From: Pithys albifrons albifrons
Lineage: Eukaryota; Chordata; Aves; Passeriformes; Thamnophilidae
DNA: 64,000 nucleotides
Direction of reading: 5' to 3'
Assembly: GCF_047495875.1 (NCBI RefSeq)
Contig: NC_092467.1
Coordinates: 15,961,566 to 16,025,565 of the forward strand
The translations under genes were made by a program, and so were the position numbers. Each line of letters opens with the position of its first letter. The stretch's first letter is position 1. Below the pieces are notes generated by a model. It was not told the DNA's origin and searched no databases. It saw only the letters and a list, made by a program, of their open reading frames with translations. Positions 53,231-64,000 of this stretch are shown one piece after another.

Positions 53231-56200
53231 GTAACATTTCCTGTAAGGAAACTTTGTGTAGTTTTCTAAATTGTAAGCAACAAAGTCTTTTTCTAGCACA
53301 ACAGACTTTATTTCCTGTATGCTAGCAGTGAAGTCCCTTGTGAATCCTTAGAGTATAAAGGAAACAGTTATATTAAGTTGGCTTCATGACAGTTTGTACT
53401 CTACAGCCTTCCAATACCCCCAAAGCATTAAACTAGTATCATTTTTCTTCTGGTCTTGTCAAAGCTGTCCTTATAATCTGTGGTGCACCTTTTGAAAATT
53501 GTTGCTCAGTTCTTAAGATTATTATAAAGGTGACAAGTGTTATGCTACAGGCATAATACTTAGCAATTTAAGAAGTATTTTCTTCAAAGCTTATGTGCAA
53601 AAAGCCTTACCGAATCTACATTAAACAGAGCATACTATCAAGTGGAAATATTGAACAGGTTCAAGCTCTAAAATATAGAAAAAAGTATTGCTATCAGTAA
53701 TAAGGGAAGGAACAGTTGCCCTTTCTTTTCCTTATACAGTGAATCTGACTTTCAGTATATCCTGTTTTCTTACTTGAAGCAACTTTTTTCACCAGTACGA
53801 CGTGAACTTAAGGCTTTGCCATGAAAAATGGTATTCTGTGCATTGGAACAACTTTTGAAAGGTATTTTATTGGAGCTAAGTGTGTGAAAATGTACTTTAG
53901 CATTTCACATTCATCTGGTGAAATGTAATTCCACACACTATCCCACATATAAAGCAATATAAACACATCTGTCATCTACACACACGCAGAGCTATATGGC
54001 TGGCTACAGAAACACATACAAAGAAAAGCAGAAACACCCAAGAGAGTGCACGGCCTGACTCTGGTGAAGCCAACAGCAGCTCCTCGAGCTTCTGCAGGAG
54101 GAGACACTCTCAGAAGCCTTTTCCACAGTGTCTGATGTCAAAACATTGCAGCAGCTATTCTGGTTGGGCATAGGGGATGGAGCTCAGCTGAGCAGAAACA
54201 GTGGTTCATGCTGTTAGGAAACAAGGGTCCAGAGGAATAGTCTTTGTGCAGAAAATAATTAGAAATCATCAAAAAACATCATGCAGAAGGCCCTGTTGAG
54301 AAGGCAGCCATTATAACCTGTCCAACAGGCTTAATAATCCTCAATATAAGTAGAGTCCCTTGATGTGGTCACATGTGAGCCCAGAACAGGGAGGTTTTGT
54401 GGTTTTTAAACGAGATTATGCCTGAAATTAAAGAGCAGTTAATAGGTTAAGGCTATGTGAGAAGGACTTTGTGCAGCCCACACTGAGGTCCTTGAAAATG
54501 ACTTGGCTGAAGTAAATTTGATGTGTGCAAGGGCTTTTTTTCCATGAACTGGAAAGAGGACTATTTTATCATGACTTTCTGCACAGTTGCAAATAGTCTG
54601 ATAAATTGGAGATACACTGGACTTTATTATGGCTAATGGTAGTTTATTTTAGATTAGTGCTTTCTGTGCTGAATTTTACTTTGAATCTTGCATTCTGTTT
54701 TGCAAAGAAACTAGAGTAGAGGGGAGGAGGACAGAGTCAGCCTCTTCCTCTGCTCTGGGTAAGGGGCAGCAGCAGAGGATCAATGCCCTGTGGCTTAGAG
54801 AAGCATGAGAAGAGAAAGGCAATGAATGCTCCCATTCATGCACCACATCCCATGCCTGAATAGCCTGCTGGCCTAACAGTGAAGCCGACTCCCTGACATG
54901 GCCAAGGCTCAAGACAACACTGAGTTCACTTGCTGCCTCTACTTCGAGCAAAGCAGAAAGTAGCCCATTCTCATCCTGCTCTGGATTTATACCTCAGTGA
55001 AAGCATCTCTGACTGCTCAGTTACTCCCATAGAGCCCTGCCCAGGGCAGGATTTTGGGGTTTGGAACACTTTCAAACTGTATGTTCATAAACATTTTAAG
55101 TCTGCCTTTGAACACTGGGGAGTTCCAGAATTTTCTTCCACCTGTCACCTGCATGGCAATGACTACTGCTAGAGGAAAGCACTTGCCTGTTTAGACTTGT
55201 AACCCTCCATGTAAACACTGAAGGTAAGGATGGATTTCTTCACAAGAAACTGTTCTGAAAAACTCAATTGCTCCAGCCCATCTGATGTGGAAGAGTCTCA
55301 TTTTCAAGGACTTGGGAAGACTTTTCCCCCTTTACTTCACTGCCAGCCTTTTGAGGGAGCAAAGTCAAGACAATCTCTCACTGCGTTCCCCAAACAGCAT
55401 GTTTTTTACTCTGGTCAACCTCATTTGTAATCAAGACAGTTGGCTATGAGAGGGTGGGATGGTACCCATTCCCTTGTATTGCTGTTTTCCTTACTGGTTG
55501 TTGTACCTACTTGCGTTAAGGACATTTAATTTTTGACAGTTTATAATTAAGTTCTAGCAAGAAACTTGGATTAGGAATTACTCCTAAGTCTGTAAAGTTG
55601 AAACAGGTAGAACTACTCTGGAGAGCTCAGAAACAGGACGAGCACAGCCTAACTCTGACCAAAGCCTTCAACAAAACACTGCATCTCAGCCATAGGGGAC
55701 AGTATAGAGAAAAAGAGTTACTGGCTTGAATTCTCTTAAAGGAAGTTTTGTTATCAACTACATTGACTTTTCCTTGAAAAGATTATCTCAAATAACTGGT
55801 AGTTCTCTCCAAAAGCACAGTGGAGCCAAAGTAAAATAGCATTTTGTTATTGAGTAGCTCTTTCATATCTTTTGTTTTTAGTAGGTGGGTACGACCAAAC
55901 AGTCAATTGTTCTAGGGGAAAACTGCATTCTTCCTGCTCCCAGTATGGAACAGAAAACTGCCCTCCCAGGGTCTGTTCAAAGAGTTAAAGGTCGCTGACT
56001 GGATTCTTGAAGTTTAAATTCCTGTGTTTTAAGGTGTCTTATTTTTTCCCTTAAATATTAATATCGTGGTAAGCACATTTGTACTACGTATATGAGGGAC
56101 ATTTGGAGTGAAATACATTACTTCTTTTTTCTCAATTTCCAAAAGAGGAAACCATAACATCTTACAGATTTAAAGCAAAACTTAGAAGAAATACATTCTT

Positions 56201-56994
56201 AAAGAAAACAAATATGACTTTATGGAAATACCATCATCAAAATTGGCAGAAATTCAAAAGAGAACAGAAGGTATCCAGAAATTCTTTCACTGCATCCTAG
56301 CCTGGAAGCCAAATTCTAAATGAGTTTGAGTTATCAGATTGTTTTACTGAGATATGCATTAGTCGGCAAATATTAAAATATTCAGAGTTGCTTCTCTTTT
56401 GACCTGGTTGTCTTCTAATGAAGAGTATATAATGTGCATTAAAAACCAGGTTAATTTTCTTTTAGAAAAGGAGAAAGGGAACATAAAAGAGGATCATCAG
56501 TTAGCCTGTAATATAATAACCAAGAAAAATATTGACTCGATTAAAATGGCTTAAGATACTATTTCCACATTATATCAGAAGAAAGCTAAACAGACTGATC
56601 TACTTTTAGCCAATGATTCAAATTTCTTAGAACTCAGCAGTGACATTCCAATAAAGTTATACTGTTCTGTAACATTTTGCAAGACATTAAGGATTTCTGG
56701 GGACTAGTCAAAGTCTCAAAAACAACTTCCAAAGTTGTACTTACACAATTCTTCAGATACCTGTTTTTTGTGCAAGAACACCCTGTCATAATATAGGACA
56801 GGGAATGGCTTGAAACAAGAGATTCTCTATCCAATAGTGCATAGAGCATTTTAGGCAAACAAATCATGCTTGTAAAGCAAGAAGTTCCTCTTACATCTGT
56901 GCAAGGGGCCACAGAGTATACACGGATCTGGTGTGACTGTCTTTTCCATCCTTTACTCACCCACAAATAAGCCTATCAGTGTGCCTTAATCAAA

Positions 56995-57135
56995 ACCCTG
57001 AGTTTGGCTCAGTTGGTTAGAGCCTGGTGCTAGTAACATCAAGGTTGTGGGTTTGATCCCTGTATGGCCCATTCACTTAAGAGATGGACTGGATGATCCT
57101 TGTGGGTCCCTTCCAACTCAGAATATTATGTGAAA
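56995..57135 (+). mobile_element. TguSINE1-like SINE (tRNA-Ile head, CR1-type tail)
   Basis: It starts accctgagtttggctcagtt. The head matches tRNA-Ile closely: A-box tggctcagttgg, anticodon-arm region ctggtgctagtaac, B-box ggtttgatcc, and the acceptor end tggccca. After cacttaagagatgg it passes into the CR1-type tail (gatgatccttgtgggtccc, ttccaactcagaat). It is the same family as the copy at 47.4-47.5 kb but in the opposite orientation, and its tRNA part is better preserved. No clear target-site duplication is visible. Confidence 0.88.
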
Positions 57136-60100
57136 TCCATGAAATTACATCCAAGCAGCAGCCAGTTTCCCTGAGGCAGGAGAGAAAGTATGCTGCCTAT
57201 GTGGAAGAGTATCTCAGAGACAGACAGGGGCACTTGCACAAAACCCTTTACTTTGTTTGTCATTAAGTAGCACAATCCAGTTGAACACATTTTTACCCCA
57301 CAATGCAGTCCTTGGGAAATGGCACAAAAGACTCACTGCCATCATTTCTAACAACTGTGTCTCTTAACATCTTCTTAATGGAAATGAAAGGTTTTAACAG
57401 ATCCTTGCTAGATGTCTTCACATTTGCTCAAACACACTGCATAAACACTATTTATGTTTCTCAAAATAATTTTGTGTTGCCTTTCACCTCCTGATCCCAC
57501 TTGAAACTGAGTCAGCATGGTGGGCTGTGGAGTTACTGCAAGAGATACCAGCTGCTGATCTGACAATGCTTTTAGTTCGCTAAAGAAGCTTTCTCTCTCC
57601 CAGCTGTAGGCACACAAGCGTACAAGGACTGTAGCCATGTCAATCCCACTTTGTTTTAGTTGGTGTGCTCAGTAAAAACCTGCCAGAGACTTGTACTAGG
57701 TCATGCATGTTGTAAATATTGAAGCTTTAAAAAGTCGCTTTTTAAAATTTGAACTTACTGTGCAAACCAGAAACACACATTTTTATCTAACATTTTCTGT
57801 TTTAAGACAGTATAGCAGGATAAGTAGTAAAATTCTCTTAATAAATATTTGCTACAGCAGATTGCAATACCCCTTTTAACCTTGTATGGATCAGAGTAAA
57901 CTGGATTCATACTGTCCCTGTAATGCATTTTGCATGTTAGCTTGGACACAGGTAGAGTCTTTCTTCCCTTCCAGTCAAGCAAGGGCCACCAACAACCATG
58001 GTGTACATAAGAGCTTTGATCACTGAGGTGTGTATCAGAGACTTACCAGCACTGGGAATAGATCATACAGCCCTTAATCTACATTTTCAGACTGACTTCG
58101 GAAAAGTAGTTTCTGTAAGTAATTATGAGCTGGCTACTGACTTTCATGTTTAAGATAACCAGTCCCCAGGACATTAGTTTTTAATTTTCATTTCAGTGAA
58201 AATAGTATTCCATTCATTAGTAATGCTATGTGAACGAAGGACTGCTTAAATGTGATGAACACACAAAGATCATTTAACTGAAGCTTATGGAACTGGCCAT
58301 AGAGCAATGTATTGGGAGGATGGTGTCTGTATTATGGGACAGAAAGACACAGCTCCAAAATTTTACAACAGAAAATGAGAGCTTTCAATAAAATGTACAT
58401 TTGAAGAAAACAGGGTTGTATTTTTTCACTAGGTCTGAGAGTCATGGAATGTAGAAAACCACTAGTACTGGTTCCTGCCAGGCACAGCAGAGGCAAGCAC
58501 CGTGTTCGGGGTTTGAAGAAGCTCCCTGGCCCTCGGTCAGTACTTGGATACACCTCTCCTTTTGCTGGCCCATGCAGGGGCCACATGCTGTTTGTTCTAG
58601 GAGGTGGGTGAGGATCTAGGAAACTTGGATTTGACTTTTTCCAATCACTGTACTTCCTGATAGCCTAATGATAGTCTCATGACCAGTATTGTTGAAATCA
58701 GTAGGAAGTACCAGAGGCAGAGGTCATCTTGCAGAAAGCTGCTTCTTAAGGGACAGAATTCTGCATGAGCATTTAAGAAAACCAGTAGCTTTCGCTGTAA
58801 TAGTTTTGGATAGCATTTGTCCTCTGCATTGCTGTTTCATGCTGCAGTGGCAATGGAGAAGGAAACGAAAGTGGCATGTGATACACGAAGATTGACCGCT
58901 GTTGACATGCTTATTTAAACTCAGGTGACTATTCTTCACAGTGTAAAATTTCACATTTAGATTTTCTTACCTCTATTTTACTTCCTTACCCTAAATTTTT
59001 AAATGTTTTTATAATCCACTTAATGAGTTGAGTCAGAAATATGCATGCAACAGAAATAAGTAATCTTACATTTAGCTGTTCAGTGATAGGCTTTAACCAT
59101 GCATGGGTCTATAAAAAGGTGTATCTGTTGGCTGATAACATCACTTTTACACATACCTTGTGCTAGCTTTGCTCATACCTGAGGAACAAAGCTAAATGAG
59201 ATGTTTGATGTGTTTGTTTTTCTCTAAAAAGGTACTAGGGGCAATAATGATATTTAACAGTGAAGTTCCTGCACAAAATCTTGCGCCTTCCATGCATTGG
59301 TGCACAGTAGGTTCTCAAAATAAATAAAAAACCTCAAATCTCTACTTGGTTTAAGAATGAGTGGATATTTGTAATGTTATATCAACAGTCAGATCTGCTT
59401 AGTTAGCATTACTGTAAATTCTACTTTCAGCTGCCAGCAGTTTAGCAGTTAAGAGTTTCCTGCTTTATTGTTAAACACTGCAATTGAACTCTGCTGCTTC
59501 TCGTTTATGATCCAGTTTGGGATGTCAGCTGACACTGAAATGAGTGTCCTAACCTCCAATTCAGTGGCTTAAAGAATATCTCCCCAACATACACTGCCAA
59601 GATGAAATCCCAAAATTATTATTCAGCAGCAGTAAACAAGGCCTGTTTTTGCAGGCAACCATTTGTAAAAATGCAAGCATGACAGCTGGGAATTACAGTT
59701 AAATGTTCTTTTTATACCCAGACTGAAAAGTAGAATATTAAAAGTAATGTTGCTGTATTTACAAATACATGTAATATCTTAGGAACTCTGCAGTAATATA
59801 TGTAATACTTCCGTTAAAAAAGTAATCTTGCAATAGAGAACACTAAGTCAGATTTTGCAGTGTAGTTAATTACAAAATAGATACTTTCAAAACTTATTGG
59901 TGGAAAGACCTCCAGTCTTCTGTCACTTAGACATAAAGGATGACCACTGACAAGCAGAGGTAATTATGTCAGAGCACAATCACAATTCTAAGCATATTTT
60001 TCATTTAACTCCAGACTAGAGATAATTTGTGGAAATATTTAACTTTTTCCTTGAAAGCAAGAATGGAGGTAGAATTGGAAGACAGAGGTAAAAATACAGA

Positions 60101-60719
60101 GAGCGCTGCTTTCATATGAAGTACTACTTTGGAAAGACTGAACAGGTAAGTCTGAGAGGAAATAAATTATTACTGATGCCTTGCTCCCCTAACCCACCTC
60201 CCAACCCCACCAAGTTCTTTCAAGTTTACTGAAGATTCAGAATATATAACACAGCACAATTAAGGTTTTATACTGTGTAGGCTGAATTTGCTGCTGGTGC
60301 TGAACTGTGCTGGCTGCAATGTAATCAGTATTTCTAGAACATGGTCATTTACTGAGCTTTTTCTCTGAAGAAAAATTTTTATGGACTGCAGATACAAAAT
60401 AAAAGTTGTGTCTGTTTCCTTGCAGTTTTAATCTCCATGACCAGAATTTTGTGTTTCCAAGTAAACATTCCCAGTACTTTCTACAGGCATGCAGCTCTTG
60501 CTGCACCGCACACCCCCCTCTTGGAGATGGGTCAACACATGAGGGAATTGCAGGTACTGGGCTGAACCATCCCTGAGTGCATTTACCACTGAGCAAGCAC
60601 ACCTAGCACATACAAAGTACATCATATTAGTAACACTGAGTTTCAAACAATAGGTATTACTTGCCCTAAAACTTAAGCAAATATCTACTTTAAGTATTAA
60701 ATCTTTGTTCCAGTTTGAG

Positions 60720-60912
60720 AGAAAAAAAAAGGGAGGAAAAAATACTTCTCCATAGCACAAAAAAAAAAAAACAAACCAAAAAAACCCCAAATCAAAACAA
60801 GCAAGGGAAGAAGCCCAAAACAAAACAAAAAACCACAAACAAAAAAACCCAAAACCAAACAAAAAAACAATAACCAAGGGGGAAAAAACAACCAAAAGAA
60901 ACCCCCCCACGC
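60720..60912. repeat. A-rich low-complexity tract
   Basis: About 190 bp consist of aaaac, aaaccc and ccaaaa words with poly(A) and poly(C) runs. On the minus strand it reads as a T-rich frame that looks like a hydrophobic, Phe-rich membrane protein. This is a composition artefact. Confidence 0.85.
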
Positions 60913-62316
60913 ACAACATCTTCTGGAAATTCTGAAGTTCTGTGGGATGCAATGCAAGCATAAAATAGACAAGATTAATGATCTGGGATAAAGTGGCTAA
61001 AAACCTCAGCATTCTGTGCTCTGATATAGTCTCAGTTATCTGAGCATCAGCTATTCCTAATTCCCTCCTCTCTCCCCAAGTCTGAATCACATCCTCTGAC
61101 ATGTACTGAAGTACATTAACAGTGACATGGATTATTTGAAACCTCTCTTATTCAAACAGGTTTGGGAATGAACTATTGTAATAACTGAGTCTCTGCTGTG
61201 GTAGCCAGGCTCTGGCGAAATGCCACTGTATCTCAGCTAGTCACTCATGTGCAACACTCAGCAGTCTTTGCTTCTTTGCACCATTTCAGTCCCAAATAAT
61301 CCTATAAAGCACTCAGGATCACTTGCTGTGTATTGTTCAGGTCTTGAAATTATCTTAACTTCTAAGTAAAGCTTTGCCGTGAAATTTCACAGAAGGATAA
61401 AGAACTAAGGCTAACAAAAAGGCAAACCCCACCACATTGTCCAAAGCTTGTAAGAATACTATCTCAGACTTGAAAATATTTCTGATGGCTAATTGGTCTT
61501 ACTTAGATAATTAAAATTGAAAATCTAAAAAAAGTCAGCAAGGAGAAGGTCTCTTTTATTTCTATATTCAGATTTTAATTATTAAGACAAGTATTACTAG
61601 GTAATTAACCAACCTTTTAAAATATCACCACTGCTCAAGCACAGTCTTGTTTCAGTAAGTCAGTGTGAAGATTTTAACCATCAAAAAACTGATCTGTTCA
61701 TAAGCCAGTATGTTTTAATAATTTTGTGTTTGGCATCCAAACAAATATATTTGAATAATGCAACATGAAGCTGCATACTATTTTATATCAATTCTCTTCT
61801 GAGGTTATTATTGGGGAACACAAAGGAGGATGAAGAAAAAAATTGGTATAACACACCAGTCCTTGAAAGACATGAATTTGTCCAGACCCTATTAAGAGTT
61901 ACACTCAAGCAAAAGCAAGGAGAATGTGCTCAAGGGGCATAAAAATCAAGTTGGAGGATTCAGGAAGGGAGATAAAGTGTTGAAATCAATCTCAGGTCAT
62001 GCTGAGCAGGCATCAACCAAATGGTAAACACAAAGTCTTCTTCTGCATCCTGGAGAGACAGAAATTGCTTCTTCAAATTATATATGTGTAAATTTATATT
62101 TTTGTATGTATATATGGAAAATTGAAGTGGTAGCTAAAAGCCAAGAATTATGGAAGCACAAAATATCACAAAGTAACTGTTTTCTCCCTTCCTTTAACTC
62201 CTTAGTAGGGTTATCCACAACAGAGAACAAACCTGACTTATGAAGCCTTACAGGAAAAAAAAAAAAAGGAAAGTTTCAGGCTCCAAAGTAATTTTGCATT
62301 AGAATTAACAGGTTAT

Positions 62317-62351
62317 ATCATTAATTTTTGCATCCATCATTAATTTTTGCA
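62317..62351. repeat. Short direct repeat, period 19
   Basis: The word atcattaatttttgca occurs at 62317-62332 and again at 62336-62351. Confidence 0.8.
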
Positions 62352-64000
62352 GGGTTTAAGAAAAGTGAAACATTTATTTTGTGTCAACCCTTGATAATTT
62401 TAAGTGTTAGTGCAGCTGCACCTTCTCATTAGGCCAGAAGTGCCCCATGGCTTTGAAAATTCCCTCAGCCCCTGGAGTAGCAGTTTCTGTGGAGCTGCCA
62501 TCAGCAGCAGCTCATGGAGAGACCACTGGGAATTTCTCTCCGTCATTACAGAATTACAGTTCAAAGAATTTGTGTGTTGGCAGTAGGTGTGTGTATGCTC
62601 ATCCTCTGCTAGCTGCCATGGAGAGGAAAAATTCTGGGCTGTGTTGGTCGTTTGGTCCACACCTTGGCTCTTTGACATCCCAGGCTGCCAAGGAAGGGGC
62701 TTGCTGAACTTCAGGAGCTGCAATGTGACTGATGGGAAGTTTTAAGAAAAGCCATCAGATGCAAAATAATTAAGAAGGAAAAGGCCACCATTTTAAGAGC
62801 TCTAGTGTTTACAAGTAGCACAAAGATACCGTGGCTAGTTATTTGCCTACCAAGGTCTGTCTTAAGTAGAGATACAAAAGCTGAGTTGGTTTTTTATCTT
62901 TACATGGATGAAAAAAACCAAACACACACAAAGTCTTATCTTCCTCATGGGAAGACGAGGAGCCATTCTAGTAACACACACTATCCCTGCAGGCATTTCA
63001 TTTGTATGTTTTGCTATATTGTTCTTGCAGGTAAACATCACTGTGAAATAAGACTGATGGCTGTTAATATTTAGCTTGCTGACAAATATAATCAAACATT
63101 TCAGTACCTATATGCTGGCAACACAGACTGTCTGCCAGTGGTTTAGGTCCTACATGGAGAAGTAAAGCCATCAAATAAAAGGGAGAAGCGGCACTCTGCC
63201 CTACCTGCTGCAGGCCTACAGACTGCTGTTCCAGTGCTTGAGGAACAGAATTGTAAAATATGTCAGGCATTTTGATTGCACTGCAAGCAGTCTGAAGGCC
63301 TTTGTTGCCTTCTGCTTATGTGCTGGTTTGGCAAAGTTAAAAACATCAGCAGCAAGCCTTTCACTCAGTCAGGGGGAAGGTGGGGAGGGGTACGTGACAA
63401 CGCAGGACCCCCAGCACTAATCAATACTAATCACATCACAGGTAAAGTATATCTTTAGTCTTTTTTTTTCTGTATTAGCAAGAACATAGAAAAAATCTGC
63501 ATTCAACTGTTCTTCTAGCTATACCCCCACTGATAAGAATGCAGCCATCACACTTTAAGAGAAGGTCAAAATTTCAAATAAATTTTAAAAAAGAGAAAAG
63601 TCTGCCTTAAACTCATTTGTCAACAGCCAGCATGACTAGATAACAAACCCCTTACTGTTTTCATAAAAGTGTAGGGGACAGAAGGTGACATCAGTGTTAG
63701 AACAAATGAAAAAGTGATGGATTAAAACCGAAACATTCAGAAATTTTAATAAACTGAATATATTGTTTTGTTTTAGATAAAGCTTAATCTCTAAAAATAC
63801 AATCATATAGATAAGTCTTTCCCTGTTATCATAAACATGATTAACATTTATGTCCTTAAAAATTAGACACAAAGGGGACTCTTTCCCCAAACTGACTTGG
63901 GCTCCCAGAATTACAACTGTCAAAACTGGTGCTTAAAATCCCTTCTCAAATGAGGTTTGTCCACCAAACCCTCTTGTAAGAGAAGTCTGGGTTTGAATTT

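Larger units (their letters stand above)
53231..64000. other. Downstream intergenic stretch
   Basis: AT-rich non-coding DNA, with one SINE at 57.0 kb, an A-rich tract at 60.7-60.9 kb and a 19-bp-period duplication at 62.3 kb. In mammals CNN3 follows ALG14 in the same orientation, but I found neither a CpG island nor a calponin-like exon. That gene, if present, lies beyond the window. Confidence 0.55.

Noticed and set aside
56995..57072. Possible functional tRNA-Ile gene
   Set aside because: The head is tRNA-Ile-like but carries several mismatches, has no pol III terminator directly after it and continues into a CR1-type tail, so it is the SINE promoter region.
60428..61102. A 224-codon minus-strand frame resembling a Phe-rich multi-pass membrane protein
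   Set aside because: It reads through the complement of an A-rich low-complexity tract. The hydrophobic run comes from ttt/tgt codons of simple sequence, and the flanks have no similarity or splice support.

Overview
This window is vertebrate nuclear DNA, most likely from a songbird (passerine). It is AT-rich and CpG-depleted outside a few islands. It holds one confidently identified protein-coding gene, ALG14, split by GT-AG introns. It also carries two copies of a SINE with a tRNA-Ile-like head and a CR1-type tail, the structure of TguSINE1, a family described from zebra finch. The passerine assignment rests on those SINEs and is an inference. Nothing bacterial, viral or CRISPR-like is visible.

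Layout. 1-15.5 kb: AT-rich non-coding DNA with no recognisable exon. 15.96-16.87 kb: a CpG island with a good splice donor on the minus strand, so probably the promoter of a gene or RNA transcribed leftwards. In mammals ALG14 is head-to-head with TLCD4 (TMEM56), so TLCD4 is the best guess by synteny, but I found no TLCD4 coding exon here. 16.9-29.5 kb: non-coding. 29.5-31.15 kb: candidate minus-strand exons with strong splice sites, consistent with a spliced transcript diverging from the ALG14 promoter. 31.1-32.16 kb: the ALG14 CpG island, containing a 30-bp minisatellite with a perfectly duplicated 122-bp higher-order unit, ALG14 exon 1, and a convergent pair of ZNF143/THAP11-type motifs just inside intron 1. 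31.793-52.921 kb: the complete ALG14 coding sequence in four exons. A 5S rRNA-like pseudogene lies in intron 1 and an isolated CpG-rich patch lies just before exon 3. 52.9-64 kb: the ALG14 3' UTR and then intergenic DNA with one SINE and an A-rich low-complexity tract. In mammals CNN3 follows ALG14, but no CNN3 exon was seen.

Function. ALG14 is the membrane-anchored subunit of the ALG13/ALG14 UDP-GlcNAc transferase, which adds the second GlcNAc to the dolichol-linked oligosaccharide on the cytosolic face of the ER. The four exons join in frame into a 211-residue protein that keeps the family landmarks from the membrane anchor to the conserved C-terminus. I did not find a previously undescribed multi-gene system. 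The most interesting signals are the promoter architecture around ALG14 and the candidate divergent transcript.
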